Source of the DNA: Salinispirillum marinum | GTDB taxonomy: Bacteria > Pseudomonadota > Gammaproteobacteria > Pseudomonadales > Natronospirillaceae | Direction: 5' to 3' (one strand) | NCBI RefSeq assembly: GCF_042651565.1 | Contig: NZ_JBHSDF010000003.1 | Length of the DNA stretch: 64,000 nucleotides | Part shown: in pieces, positions 52,734-62,114 of the stretch | Position numbering within the stretch: the stretch's first letter is position 1 | How the letters are laid out: each line of letters opens with the position of its first letter | Made by a program: the position numbers and the translations under genes | Notes under the pieces: model-generated | Told to the model about the DNA's origin: nothing | Databases searched by the model: none | Seen by the model: only the letters and a program-made list of their open reading frames with translations

Positions 52734-53020
52734 ACCGCACGGGCCTCCTTGAGTACTGTATTTTTCCACCTATCGGGCAATGCATTGGGCGTTAGTACAT
52801 CAACCTCCACCCCTAAAAGCTCTATCAGTTCTGAACGAATCGCTCCCACATCGAAGAGTGACGTTTCTTGAGTCGTATCTATGAGAATGTCTAAGTCGCT
52901 TTCATCGGTATCTTGGCCATGCAGCACTGAACCGAAAATACGCGGATTCTTGGCATGATGCCGCTCCACAATCTGCAGTATGGCAGTACGATGCTGTTGA
53001 TAGGCGATAGACGGTTTCAT
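52730..53020 (-). CDS. mntA: MntA nucleotidyltransferase antitoxin
   Basis: 96 residues from the ATG at 53020 (AAGGG eight bases upstream). The minimal nucleotidyltransferase signature GSVLHGQDTDESDLDILID has the two catalytic aspartates, with a third in VEVDVL. It is the antitoxin that adds AMP to HepT. Translation is coupled to hepT by a four-base overlap, with the antitoxin gene first, the usual order. Confidence 0.88.
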   Translation of the reverse strand: MKPSIAYQQHRTAILQIVERHHAKNPRIFGSVLHGQDTDESDLDILIDTTQETSLFDVGAIRSELIELLGVEVDVLTPNALPDRWKNTVLKEARAV

Positions 53021-53157
53021 GCAGAGACCCTTCTTGGTGTTCAGGCCGTTCAACTTTAAGACATCCCACACTCGGTGCCAATCACATTACGCAAGAACTT
53101 GACAGCCTGCCAACTTATGCCCGGATATGATGCTGCTCATTATGACTTGATAGGGTG

Positions 53158-53270
53158 CGTTGAAAGCGGTCTGTACTGCTAAGCGAGACCCTTTGCGGGA
53201 TGGATCCCGCAATGGAGCCCCAAGGAGGGTTCATGCGTGTCGAGCGGGGCAGTACAGACCGCTTTCAACG
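53158..53270. repeat. 113-bp inverted-repeat element
   Basis: Perfect 22-bp terminal inverted repeats: CGTTGAAAGCGGTCTGTACT+GC at 53158-53179 and their complement at 53249-53270. Inside is a small hairpin GCGGGAT-GG-ATCCCGC (53195-53210). There is no coding capacity and no clear target duplication. The structure is that of a MITE or a dispersed intergenic repeat. It lies between mntA and the DMT permease gene. Confidence 0.75.
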
Positions 53271-53287
53271 ATTGCCGAAGGAACATT

Positions 53288-54184
53288 ATGAACTTTGCAC
53301 TGTATGCCATAACCGTTTTGATCTGGGGCACCACATGGATCGCCATCGCCTTGCAGTTGGGTGACGTACCCATCCCGGTGTCGGTGTTTTATCGTTTTGC
53401 CTTGGCGGCGGGCTCGCTGCTGCTGTTCTTGATCGTCATCCGACGGCTGCGCCGTATCGGTGTACGCGACCACCTGTTCTGCGTGCTGCAAGGTATGTGT
53501 GTGTTCTGCTTTAACTTCTTGTTGTTTTACACCGCGACACAAACCATCACCAGCGGTTTGAATTCCGTCATCTTCTCCATGGCGGTTATTTTTAACGCCC
53601 TCAATGGCGTGTTGTTCTTCCGCTCCCCGATTACCGGTCGCTTGGTGTTGGCCGCCGCCATAGGGTTGGTCGGCATGGTGTTTCTGTTCTGGCCGGACTT
53701 GCGCGCCGGAGGCTTTGACCCCAGCGTGTTGTTTGGCATGGGCTGCGCACTGCTCGGTACCTACGGTTTTTCGCTAGGCAATATGATCAGCTTGCGCCAC
53801 CAGCGGCGCGGCCTAGATTTACTGTCTACCAACGCCTACGCCATGAGTTACGGTGCGTTAACCATGCTATTGGTGATTGTTGTGTCCGGTACGCCGTTCG
53901 CCATTGATATGTCTACCCGCTACCTCGGAGCGCTGTTTTATTTGGCGATTTTCGGTTCAGTGATCGGCTTCGGGACATATTTCGCCCTCATTGGGCGGAT
54001 TGGCGCGGGTCCTGCGGCCTACGCCACGGTGTTGTTCCCGTTGGTCGCTTTGGCGGTTTCCACCGTATTTGAAGGGTACGTTTGGACATTACCCTCAGTG
54101 ATCGGACTCTTGCTGATTCTGGGGGGCAATATCGTGATGTTTTATCGCCCAAGAGCCATTGCACCTAAGGTAGTAGTGTCTTGA
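53288..54184 (+). CDS. DMT-superfamily (EamA) permease
   Basis: 298 residues with ten membrane helices. MNFALYAITVLIWGTTWIAI at the start and the EamA repeats are typical. The ATG at 53288 has AAGGA just upstream; a longer frame begins inside the inverted-repeat element and is not credible. The substrate is unknown. The PcaQ-like regulator gene follows in the same direction, 52 bases on, and may be co-transcribed. Confidence 0.88.
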   Translation: MNFALYAITVLIWGTTWIAIALQLGDVPIPVSVFYRFALAAGSLLLFLIVIRRLRRIGVRDHLFCVLQGMCVFCFNFLLFYTATQTITSGLNSVIFSMAVIFNALNGVLFFRSPITGRLVLAAAIGLVGMVFLFWPDLRAGGFDPSVLFGMGCALLGTYGFSLGNMISLRHQRRGLDLLSTNAYAMSYGALTMLLVIVVSGTPFAIDMSTRYLGALFYLAIFGSVIGFGTYFALIGRIGAGPAAYATVLFPLVALAVSTVFEGYVWTLPSVIGLLLILGGNIVMFYRPRAIAPKVVVS

Positions 54185-54236
54185 ATCGATTTCTCCCTCA
54201 TTCTGTGCACAGAATAGGAATACTGAGCAGTCTCTC

Positions 54237-55175
54237 ATGATCGACAACCGCATTAAATTTCGGCATTTGCAGTGTTTCATCGAAGTCGTCCGCCAGGGTG
54301 GTGTGGTGAAAGCCGCCTCTCATCTGTCGCTGACCCAGCCTGCGGTATCAAAGAAAATCCGTGAGCTGGAAGACATGCTGAACGTGGAACTGTTAGACCG
54401 CCAGAAGCGCGGCGTGGTGTTGACTCGGCACGGTGAAATATTTTTGCGCCATGCGTTGAGCAGCACCAGTGCGCTGCATGAAGGCATCTTAAGTGTTGAG
54501 CGGGCCAGCAACGAAGCCCACCCACCCATTTCCATCGGCGCACTACCGACCGTGGCGGCGCGCATCATGCCTGCGGCGATTGCATGTTTCAAGCAACGCA
54601 TGCCGAATACCTCCGTCAATATTATTACCGGGCCGACGCCGGTCTTGCTGGACCGTCTGCGAGTATCGGAACTGGATGTGATCATCGGGCGACTCGCCGA
54701 ACCCGATCAAATGCAGGGGTTGCTGTTCGAGCAACTGTACCTCGAACGCATCACCATTGCCGTACGCCCTGGGCATGCGGCGCTGGTCAGCGGTTTAGAC
54801 CCCTTCGCCTTGCTGGCGACCTATCCCGTCATCATGCCCGCCGGGGATTCCATTATTCACAACAGCGTAGAACGATTTTTGATCGCCCACGGCATTACCT
54901 TGAACAAAAACCAGGTGGAAACCAACTCGCACGCCTTTGGGCGGGCCTATGTCATGGACACTGACGCCGTTTGGTTGATTTCACGCGGTGCGGTGGTCAG
55001 GGATTTTGAGGAAGGTGCGTTGATTGAAGTGCCGGTGGATACCCGCGACATTCTAGGGCCCGTTGGATTCTCACGACGGGTCGGCGCGGATATTTCCGAC
55101 GCCTTGGCGTTTCTATCGGAATGCGTTCGCGCGGTATCGACGACCGTAACCGATGATCAAATTGCGGGGATTTAA
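54237..55175 (+). CDS. pcaQ: PcaQ-like LysR regulator
   Basis: 312 residues. The N-terminal helix-turn-helix is KFRHLQCFIEVVRQGGVVKAASHLSLTQPAVSKKIRELEDML, and the start MIDNRIKFRHLQCF is very like PcaQ. The C-terminal effector domain is LysR-type (ISIGALPTVAARIMP). PcaQ proteins activate protocatechuate pathway genes on carboxymuconate-like effectors. No pca genes are in the window; the adjacent convergent operon for aromatic-type uptake may be a target (inference). Confidence 0.85.
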   Translation: MIDNRIKFRHLQCFIEVVRQGGVVKAASHLSLTQPAVSKKIRELEDMLNVELLDRQKRGVVLTRHGEIFLRHALSSTSALHEGILSVERASNEAHPPISIGALPTVAARIMPAAIACFKQRMPNTSVNIITGPTPVLLDRLRVSELDVIIGRLAEPDQMQGLLFEQLYLERITIAVRPGHAALVSGLDPFALLATYPVIMPAGDSIIHNSVERFLIAHGITLNKNQVETNSHAFGRAYVMDTDAVWLISRGAVVRDFEEGALIEVPVDTRDILGPVGFSRRVGADISDALAFLSECVRAVSTTVTDDQIAGI

Positions 55176-55187
55176 ACGTCTAAAACG

Positions 55188-55213
55188 GTAGAGAGGCCCG
55201 AAAGCCTCTCTAC
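55188..55213. terminator. Bidirectional hairpin terminator
   Basis: GTAGAGAGGC-CCGAAA-GCCTCTCTAC, a perfect ten-base-pair stem with a six-base loop, lies between the PcaQ-like gene and the convergent flotillin gene. No long T-run. Confidence 0.65.
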
Positions 55214-55239
55214 AACTGCCGTCCGTAGCAGCACACGAA

Positions 55240-56883
55240 CTATTTCTTGGCGCTTTTTTCCGGGCGCACAGTTTCCAAGCTGGTATCCACACTTAGACCC
55301 AACTCTTCACCGATCTTCCGCAACGCGGGCAATTGCACGGCCATACCTAAAATGCTGTCAAGCGCTTGATTGACGACCGGCTTTTCAGCACTGCCCACTG
55401 GCCCCGGCTCTCGTTGACCTAGGCCGGTGATTTGGTGAATCTTGATGGAATCAATCTTCTCTGCCGGCTTCACCATTTCGGCCACAATTTTCGGCAGGGC
55501 TTCCAAACGCGCTTGCTCCAACTTCATGGCCACAATGTGCTCATTGATGTTGTTTTCCGCCGCTACCATGGCCGCACGACCTTCCGCTTCGGCCAGCATT
55601 TCAGCTTTGCTGGCTTCGGTGCGCAAGGCACGGCTTTCTTTTTCAGCATTGGCTTCCGCTACACGTGCTTTCGCCCGGTCTGCCGAAGCAATACGCTCGG
55701 ACTCAGCCGCCATGCGCACTCGAATACCCGCGACAGCGGCTTCTTGCTCGGCTTTGACTTCGGCAATGCGTTTCGCTCGGTCGGCATCGGCCAGAGCTTT
55801 TTCTGTCACCACCAGCTCGGCGGCACGCACCGCCAGCGCGCGGGCTTCATCGGCCAGCGCTTGCGCTTTGCTTTCTTCTTGCGATTTGGCCGACAGTTGA
55901 ATGTCGCGCTCTTGCTGCAACAGTTCCAACGCCAACTGGCGTTTCACTTCGGCTTCTTCCAGCATGCGGTCGCGCTCGATTTCGGCCTGCCGTAAACGCT
56001 GCTCACGTTCGATATCGGCACTGCGAATCGCGCTTTCCATGTTGATGCGCGCTTGTGCGGCGGCGCGTTCGCTGTCCGCTTTGCGTGCTGCCACTTCGGA
56101 TATCTGCGCGGCTTTCAACGTTTCAATCTGCTGGATTTGCGCGATCTTGGCCTGCTCTTCTTCGAGGTCGAGGTCGAGCTTGCGCTTCGCCACTTCCAAC
56201 GCGGAACGGCGTACCGAGACATCGGCATCGGCGTCGATGTTGGCCCGGTCTTTTTTCGATTTGGCGATCACTTCCGCCAACTTACGCATACCCTCGGCGT
56301 TGAACGCGTTATTTTCATCAAGCGCATTAAAGGGTGTCTGATCCATGTCGGTCAACGACACCGAGTCTAAGGCCAAGCCATTGCGCTCCAGTGATTCCAG
56401 CAAATGACCACGCACCTTGCTCACAAACTCACCGCGTTTTTCGTGCAGCTCGTCCATGGTGAAGGTAGCCGCCACCGAACGCAGCGCGTCAATCAACTTA
56501 CCTTCGATCAACTCCCGCAATTTATCGGCTTGAAAGGTACGATTACCCAGCGTTTGCGCGGCTTGCGCAACGCCATCGGGCGTGGCAATCACCGAAACAT
56601 AGAATTCGACGCCCACATCAACGCGCAAGCGGTCTTGCGTGATCAAAGACCCGTTGCCATGGCGTTTTACTTCCAAACGCAGGGTCTGCATGTTCACGCG
56701 TGCGACGTCATGAAAGTAGGGAATGGCCAGCACGCCGCCATCCAACACCACCTTACGACCACCCACGCCGGTGCGCACCAGGCTGACTTCGCGCGTACCG
56801 CGTTCGTAAAATTTCGCCAGAATGGCGATCACCACGGCCAGAACGATGAGGCCAATAATTATCCAAACTGCTGCGTTAGCCAT
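55240..56883 (-). CDS. Flotillin-like SPFH-domain protein
   Basis: 547 residues. An N-terminal membrane anchor (about 7-24), an SPFH domain (about 30-190, with VGVEFYV and ELIEGKLIDALRSV), then a long Ala/Glu/Lys-rich coiled-coil from about 200 to 440 with repeated AEAK-type blocks. It resembles YqiK/flotillin membrane microdomain scaffolds. GGAG upstream fixes the ATG. It is 45 bases after the SDR gene in the same orientation, so it may be the last gene of the transport/dehydrogenase operon. Confidence 0.87.
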   Translation of the reverse strand: MANAAVWIIIGLIVLAVVIAILAKFYERGTREVSLVRTGVGGRKVVLDGGVLAIPYFHDVARVNMQTLRLEVKRHGNGSLITQDRLRVDVGVEFYVSVIATPDGVAQAAQTLGNRTFQADKLRELIEGKLIDALRSVAATFTMDELHEKRGEFVSKVRGHLLESLERNGLALDSVSLTDMDQTPFNALDENNAFNAEGMRKLAEVIAKSKKDRANIDADADVSVRRSALEVAKRKLDLDLEEEQAKIAQIQQIETLKAAQISEVAARKADSERAAAQARINMESAIRSADIEREQRLRQAEIERDRMLEEAEVKRQLALELLQQERDIQLSAKSQEESKAQALADEARALAVRAAELVVTEKALADADRAKRIAEVKAEQEAAVAGIRVRMAAESERIASADRAKARVAEANAEKESRALRTEASKAEMLAEAEGRAAMVAAENNINEHIVAMKLEQARLEALPKIVAEMVKPAEKIDSIKIHQITGLGQREPGPVGSAEKPVVNQALDSILGMAVQLPALRKIGEELGLSVDTSLETVRPEKSAKK

Positions 56884-56928
56884 GTTGCGTCTCCAGCTTT
56901 GTATTGTTCTTAAAGGATGCTGTTAAGT

Positions 56929-57738
56929 TCATAGTCCGTACCCTTCGCATAGGAGGTGAGAGGCCATCCCGCCGTCCACAGGGATATTGGTGCCGCGAAT
57001 CCAGGTCGTCATGTCGGACAACAAGAACGCCACCACCGGAGCGATATCGTCCGGGTGACCGGGGCGGTCCATGGTCGCCATGTCCTTCTCGGCCCGCGCC
57101 CCCAAGGTCTCGATAAAGTCGCCCAGAATGGGCGTATCGACCGGGCCGGGGCTGACGGCGTTCATGCGAATGCCACGTTCGCGCCACGTCCAGCGGTTTT
57201 GTAGCGTCCACACGATTAGGGCTTCTTTAGAAAAGAAATACGAACGACCACCAACACTGCTGACGTTATGCTGGCGCACAAAGTCCGCCACGGCATCGAA
57301 CGTGAGCCCTTCACTGGCTTTGATGGTGCTGATGGCATCCGCCCAGCCGCCGCCCGCCAGTGATGCCAGGTTCACGATGGACGCGCCATTATTCATCTTG
57401 GGAATCAGCTTTTCGGTCAAATATTTCAACCCCACCAGATTCACGGCCAATACCTTTTCCGCCGGTGCCGTTGGCGGCAACCCGGCAATGTTGGCCAAAC
57501 CGTCGATACCCTGCGGCAAGGCAAATACCAGCGCGTCGATCATGGCTTGCTGTGACAGGTCCGCTTTGTAGAACTCGTCGACCACGTCAGCGGCATCACC
57601 GTGCGGGGCATGGATGTCGACTCCCAGTACCCGTCCGCCCAACCGCTTTATCTGCGCGGCAGTGGCCAAACCGATACCGGACGAACTGCCCGTCACCACG
57701 ATGGTTTTATCTTTGAGAATTTTCTTGGCTTTGCTCAT
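56929..57738 (-). CDS. SDR dehydrogenase, coniferyl-alcohol-dehydrogenase-like
   Basis: 269 residues from the ATG at 57738; a GTG two codons before is less likely. Classic short-chain dehydrogenase: NAD motif TGSSSGIG (16-23), NIAG (as NNAG variant), catalytic Y-x3-K in SYFFSKEAL, and NAVSPGPVDTP. The size and insertions near EVL/LTFDAVADFVRQ resemble coniferyl alcohol dehydrogenase (CalA). It probably oxidises an aromatic or hydroxycinnamyl alcohol to the aldehyde handled by the ALDH gene just upstream. Confidence 0.75.
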   Translation of the reverse strand: MSKAKKILKDKTIVVTGSSSGIGLATAAQIKRLGGRVLGVDIHAPHGDAADVVDEFYKADLSQQAMIDALVFALPQGIDGLANIAGLPPTAPAEKVLAVNLVGLKYLTEKLIPKMNNGASIVNLASLAGGGWADAISTIKASEGLTFDAVADFVRQHNVSSVGGRSYFFSKEALIVWTLQNRWTWRERGIRMNAVSPGPVDTPILGDFIETLGARAEKDMATMDRPGHPDDIAPVVAFLLSDMTTWIRGTNIPVDGGMASHLLCEGYGL

Positions 57739-57751
57739 GGTCACCTCGTCC

Positions 57752-59209
57752 TCAGAAAACGGGCGGGAACGGACGACCGCCCCGATCCAAGGTTACCCAG
57801 CGGGTCTGGGAGAAGGTTTCCACCGACCAGCGACCACCATGGTTGCCCAAGCCAGAGGCTTTGGAGCCACCGAAGGGGATATGCGGTTCGTCATTCACCG
57901 ACGAACAGTTCACATGGCAACTGCCGGTGTCGAGCTGCGCTGCCAACGCCAACGCGCGGTTTTCGTCGGCAGTGATGATGCCCGACGACAAGCCATATTC
58001 GGTATCGTTGGCGATAGCGATGGCTTCGGCATCGGTGCGGAATGGAATGCACACCGCCACCGGGCCAAAGGTTTCATCAGCGTACACTTTCATGTCCGGC
58101 GTTACGTTGGTGATGATGGTCGGCTCGACAAAACGCCCGTGCACCCCGCCGCCAAGCAAGATGGTTGCACCTTTGGCACGCGCATCTTCGATTTGGTCTT
58201 TCACCCGCGCTGCCTGACGGTCATTGATCAATGGCCCGATCACGGCTTCTGGGTCAGAAGACGTATCGCCCATTTTCAGCTTGCTGGCGCGCTCAACGAA
58301 TTTCGTCATGAATTCGTCCCAGATGTTTTCGTGCACCAGGACCTTCTCAACCGACATACAGATCTGCCCTTGGTGCATGAAGCTACCAAAGTTCGCCGCT
58401 TTAACGGCGCGGTCCATGTCAGCGTCTTCCAGCACCAAAAGTGAATCCTTACCGCCCAGCTCAACGCAGGCTTTCTTCAAATGAGCGCCCGCAGTGGCGG
58501 CGATATGGCGGCCAACCGGGGTAGACCCGGTGAAGGAAATACCTTTCACGATGGGGTTTTCCACCAGCTCGGCACCCACGGCCTGCACACTCTCACGCGA
58601 GCACGAAACCACGTTTAAAACGCCCGGGGGAATGCCCGCTTCCTCGAATATTTCTGCGAACAGCATGCCACCCAAGTACGGCGTGTCTTCCGAAGGCTTC
58701 AAGACGATGGTGTTGCCAATGGCGCAGGGAAAAGCCAAACCACGGCTGGTCAGAATCAACGGCATGTTCCATGGGCTGATGACCGTCACCACGCCCAAGG
58801 GTTTGCGCATGGCGAGTGATATTTTGTCATGCTCCGAGGGCAGAATTTCACCCACATTGCTGTACGCCGCTGCGGCGGCCGCGCGGAACACTCCCGCGGT
58901 ATAGCCGGTTTCAAACATACCTTTGCCAAACCAGCCACCGCCTTCGCCACGGCTGGCTTTTACGATGTCGTCTCGGCGTTTTTCAAACAGATCCGCCACC
59001 TTATTCATGTAGCGCGCCCGCACCGTATGCGGTAGTGCAGCCCAAGCCGGTTGGGCCGCCGCTGCCGCTTGAATGGCGGCCCGCGTTTCGGCCACACCCG
59101 CGTCCGGTGCCTTGCCCCACACTTCCCCATTGGAGGGGTTCATGTCGTCGAACGTGCGGTCCGTAGGAACCCACTGACCGCCAATGTATAACCCTTTGAA
59201 ATTGTGCAT
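57752..59209 (-). CDS. Aldehyde dehydrogenase, aromatic (vanillin/benzaldehyde-type)
   Basis: 485 residues. Catalytic Cys284 in GQICMS, general base Glu250 in CVELGGKDS, Asn148 in SPWNMP, and FTGSTPVGRHIA. GGWFGKGMFE and the CMS active site place it with aromatic aldehyde dehydrogenases such as vanillin or benzaldehyde dehydrogenase. It oxidises an aldehyde to the acid with NAD(P). The start has AAAGG upstream and lies two bases after the livF-like stop; the SDR gene follows 13 bases later. Confidence 0.85.
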   Translation of the reverse strand: MHNFKGLYIGGQWVPTDRTFDDMNPSNGEVWGKAPDAGVAETRAAIQAAAAAQPAWAALPHTVRARYMNKVADLFEKRRDDIVKASRGEGGGWFGKGMFETGYTAGVFRAAAAAAYSNVGEILPSEHDKISLAMRKPLGVVTVISPWNMPLILTSRGLAFPCAIGNTIVLKPSEDTPYLGGMLFAEIFEEAGIPPGVLNVVSCSRESVQAVGAELVENPIVKGISFTGSTPVGRHIAATAGAHLKKACVELGGKDSLLVLEDADMDRAVKAANFGSFMHQGQICMSVEKVLVHENIWDEFMTKFVERASKLKMGDTSSDPEAVIGPLINDRQAARVKDQIEDARAKGATILLGGGVHGRFVEPTIITNVTPDMKVYADETFGPVAVCIPFRTDAEAIAIANDTEYGLSSGIITADENRALALAAQLDTGSCHVNCSSVNDEPHIPFGGSKASGLGNHGGRWSVETFSQTRWVTLDRGGRPFPPVF

Positions 59210-59211
59210 GC

Positions 59212-60447
59212 TTACACCTTTCTTTTGTCGACCAATGCCAGTTCACTGCGTCCGTGGTCATCCACGACCCGACGATAAACTTCCAACACTGGAGTAGATG
59301 AGATTTCAGTTGCCGCCTGTTTAACCTCGGCCTCTTTTGGTGGCGTCGCTGCAGGCTTGTGCGCTGCCGTGGATGCTGTGCGTGGTGTCGAAGGCCGCTG
59401 CGCTTGGGCTGCAGACTGCTCCATCCGACGCAACATATCGGCCAACGCACCCGTACCGGAGGTAGGGCTGGCCGACGAATTTGACGGTGTCACCCCCTGT
59501 GCCCAAGCCGCACGCTGACGGGCTTCCGCTGAACGAATGGCGTCGTTCACCGACATTCCCAATACCTGCGTCACGTTCACCCGGGGCATTTCGTAACGGT
59601 CCGGGATCGTCCGCTCGGCGGCCAACGCCTCTCGCACAGTAGCCGGTTTTTCGGCCGCCGCTGTGGCTTTGGATGGTTTCGTTGCGGCTTTCGCGCTGGA
59701 GGCCGACGCAGCACCGGAGCTGGCGCCCGAACCACCCAAATAGGCTTTTTGTACCGCCGGATCGTTGAGCAAATTGCGCGCGCTGTTTTCCGCGACAATC
59801 TGGCCGTTTTCCAGCAAGTAGCCACGGTCGGCAATGGACAAACTCTGCTTCGCGTTTTGTTCAACCAGCAAAATACCCAAGCCGGTTTCACGCACAGCCT
59901 TGCAGGTTTTGAACACATCACTCGACAGCAATGGTGATAACCCCAGAGACGGCTCATCCAACATCAGAATGCTGGGTGACGACATCATGGCCCGGCCAAT
60001 GGCCACCATTTGTTGCTCGCCACCACTCATGGTGCGGGCGATTTGCCGACGCCGCTCCACCAAGCGCGGAAACAAACTGTAGATGCGCTCGAGATTTTGT
60101 TGTTGGTCCGCCCGCGCACGTTTGGCATAGGCGCCCAGCAACAGATTTTCTTCAACGGTGAGATCGCCGAAGATGCCGCGCCCTTCCGGTACGAGCGCCA
60201 ATCCGGTTTCTACGATTTGATGCGCTTTTAAAGTGGCAAGTGGATGACCATTCATTTGTAAGCTGCCGCCGGTACGCGGCGTCAGCCCACCAATGCTACG
60301 CAGCAGGGTACTCTTACCCGCTCCGTTGGCCCCCAGAATCACCACGATTTCACCGGGCTTGATGTTCAATGAGACCTGATTCAGCGCCTGATGCTGGCCA
60401 TAGTGCACCGACAGACCATTGACGATGAGTCCTGAATGTTCAGACAT
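59212..60447 (-). CDS. livF: LivF-like ABC ATPase with long C-terminal extension
   Basis: About 411 residues. Residues 1-239 are a standard LivF cassette: Walker A GANGAGKST, signature TMSGGEQQM, Walker B LMLDEPSLGL and switch loop VEQNA. LivF normally ends near here (AVQKAYLGG). The last ~170 residues are Ala/Ser/Pro/Lys-rich and low-complexity, with two ordered islands: DRYEMPRVNVTQVLGMSVND and a C-terminal VLEVYRRVVDDHGRSELALVDK. The frame is unbroken, so it looks like a true fusion. The start at 60447 has an eight-base overlap with livG. Confidence 0.85.
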   Translation of the reverse strand: MSEHSGLIVNGLSVHYGQHQALNQVSLNIKPGEIVVILGANGAGKSTLLRSIGGLTPRTGGSLQMNGHPLATLKAHQIVETGLALVPEGRGIFGDLTVEENLLLGAYAKRARADQQQNLERIYSLFPRLVERRRQIARTMSGGEQQMVAIGRAMMSSPSILMLDEPSLGLSPLLSSDVFKTCKAVRETGLGILLVEQNAKQSLSIADRGYLLENGQIVAENSARNLLNDPAVQKAYLGGSGASSGAASASSAKAATKPSKATAAAEKPATVREALAAERTIPDRYEMPRVNVTQVLGMSVNDAIRSAEARQRAAWAQGVTPSNSSASPTSGTGALADMLRRMEQSAAQAQRPSTPRTASTAAHKPAATPPKEAEVKQAATEISSTPVLEVYRRVVDDHGRSELALVDKRKV

Positions 60448-61177
60448 GATCATCCCCCAGATAGGCTTGAATTACGCCCTTGTCAGACAACACCTCGGTG
60501 GGTGTGCCTTCGGCAATCTTTACGCCGCTGCTCATCACTACGCAGCGGTCGCACAGGCTGCGGATGGCATCCATGACGTGTTCGACCAAAATTATGGTGC
60601 GGCCTTCGTCGCGCAGACTGGTGATCAGCTCGATACCGACTTGCAACTCGGTCGGGTTCAAACCGGCCAGCCACTCATCGAGCAGCAGGATAGACGGGTC
60701 CGACGCCAACGCCCGCGCCAACTCAACCCGTTTCTGGTCGATGTAAGTCAATGCCGAGGTGGGGCGCTGCGCCACATCACCCATGCCAACCCGTTCTAAC
60801 TGACGTTGGGCGTGCACCTGCAAGCCACGCCCCCACAGTTTCTTATGACCGAAGACGGCCCCGGCCATCACGTTTTCCAGTGCCGTCATGGACGGCAGCA
60901 TACGCACCAACTGGAAGGTACGGGCCACTCCGGCCCGCGCCCGTTTGCGCGGCGGTAAATCCGAAATGAGCAGGTCGTTCATCATGATGTCGCCACCACT
61001 GACCGACAACGCGCCGGAAATGAGGTTCATCATGGTGGTCTTGCCGGAGCCGTTAGGACCAATCAATCCCAATACTTCGTTATGATGCACATCGAAGCTC
61101 AGGTCATTGACCGCAATCAGGCCACCAAATCGTTTCGTCACATGGCGCACTTCAAGGACGACTGGGCGGTTATCCAT
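60440..61177 (-). CDS. livG: LivG-like ABC ATPase
   Basis: 245 residues from the ATG at 61177 (GGGAGGG upstream), overlapping the livM stop by eight bases. Walker A GPNGSGKTT, Q-loop/insertion typical of LivG (VARTFQLVRMLPSM), LSYIDQKRVELARAL-type signature region (here LTYIDQKRVELARAL) and Walker B ILLLDEWLAGLNP. The trailing VEHVMDAIRSLCDRCVVMSSG carries the switch His. It works with LivF in the HAAT importer. Confidence 0.9.
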   Translation of the reverse strand: MDNRPVVLEVRHVTKRFGGLIAVNDLSFDVHHNEVLGLIGPNGSGKTTMMNLISGALSVSGGDIMMNDLLISDLPPRKRARAGVARTFQLVRMLPSMTALENVMAGAVFGHKKLWGRGLQVHAQRQLERVGMGDVAQRPTSALTYIDQKRVELARALASDPSILLLDEWLAGLNPTELQVGIELITSLRDEGRTIILVEHVMDAIRSLCDRCVVMSSGVKIAEGTPTEVLSDKGVIQAYLGDDHV

Positions 61178-62114
61178 GTTGATTCCCTCCCTGTTCGCGG
61201 AGTTTTCGATAGCCTTTTTCAATAATGCCGGACACCCCGTTGGGGATGTAGAACACCACCACCAAGAACGCTAAACCCATCACCAGCACGGTTTGATTTG
61301 GGAAATTCGAGGCGATCAATTCCCACACCAAGGCAAAGGGAATTGCCCCCATGAGCGGCCCCCACAAGCGATGCACACCGCCCAGCAAGGCCATGATGAC
61401 CACCAGGAAAGACACTTGCGGATTAAAGGCCATGGCTGGCTCAATGTAGACGAAACGCGGTGCCATCACGGCCCCGACGACGGCAGCAAACGCACCGGAC
61501 ACCATAAACAGCAAAATCTTCGAACCGGCAGTATTGATACCACTGTGCTTGGCCACCAGCTCATCGTTGCCGATGATACGAATAGCGAAGCCGAGCCGAG
61601 AGCGACCAATCAACCAACCCACGATATAAACCAACGCCGCCAGCGCGAGCAGTTGCCAATAGATTTGCGCTTCGGTGATGTCGGTGAACACATACTTACC
61701 CCGGCTACCGCCGAAATTGCTTTGCCACCAGGTCACCAACTGGCGGGTCAGCTCGGCCAGCCCCAGCGTGAAGATAACGAAGTACACGCCCGATAAACGC
61801 AACGTGGCCGCCCCGACCGCTGCCGCCATGATCGCCCCTGCTACCGCGGCAATCACCAACAGCAAGGGATACGGCACAACATCAATACCGGCCGCCAGAA
61901 TGTACGCGCCAATGCCGTAGAACGCCGCCGTCGCCAGAGAGATGTAGTGCGTTGGCCCAGAGAACAAAGCCCACGAGGTCGCAAGGACCGTGTACATGGC
62001 AATCGGCACCATCAGCGACAACAGGGAAGCACTGTTCGGCAAGCCGGGCACCATGGCCAACAATACGAAGGCCACCACCGCCAACAGTCCAATGGTAATT
62101 TCACGACGATTCAT
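61170..62114 (-). CDS. livM: LivM-like branched-chain-type permease
   Basis: 314 residues with about ten membrane helices. LivM motifs: SLATAAFYGIGAYILA, GVYFVIFTLGLAELTRQL and a cytoplasmic loop GNDELVAKHSGINTAGSKILLFMVSGAFAAVVGA that docks the ATPase. It forms the channel with LivH. Its ATG overlaps the livH stop by four bases. Confidence 0.92.
   Translation of the reverse strand: MNRREITIGLLAVVAFVLLAMVPGLPNSASLLSLMVPIAMYTVLATSWALFSGPTHYISLATAAFYGIGAYILAAGIDVVPYPLLLVIAAVAGAIMAAAVGAATLRLSGVYFVIFTLGLAELTRQLVTWWQSNFGGSRGKYVFTDITEAQIYWQLLALAALVYIVGWLIGRSRLGFAIRIIGNDELVAKHSGINTAGSKILLFMVSGAFAAVVGAVMAPRFVYIEPAMAFNPQVSFLVVIMALLGGVHRLWGPLMGAIPFALVWELIASNFPNQTVLVMGLAFLVVVFYIPNGVSGIIEKGYRKLREQGGNQHG

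Noticed and set aside
53237..53287. Longer N-terminus of the DMT permease starting within the inverted-repeat element
   Set aside because: The in-frame extension lacks a ribosome site, whereas the ATG at 53288 has one and begins with a normal first membrane helix.
55432..56341. Open frames antisense to the flotillin gene
   Set aside because: Low-complexity Ser/Ala/Phe-rich translations produced by the Ala/Glu coiled-coil codons on the other strand.
57614..58444. Long open frame antisense to the aldehyde dehydrogenase gene
   Set aside because: It is a mirror frame of a well-supported gene with no domain and no credible ribosome site; such frames are common in GC-rich coding DNA.
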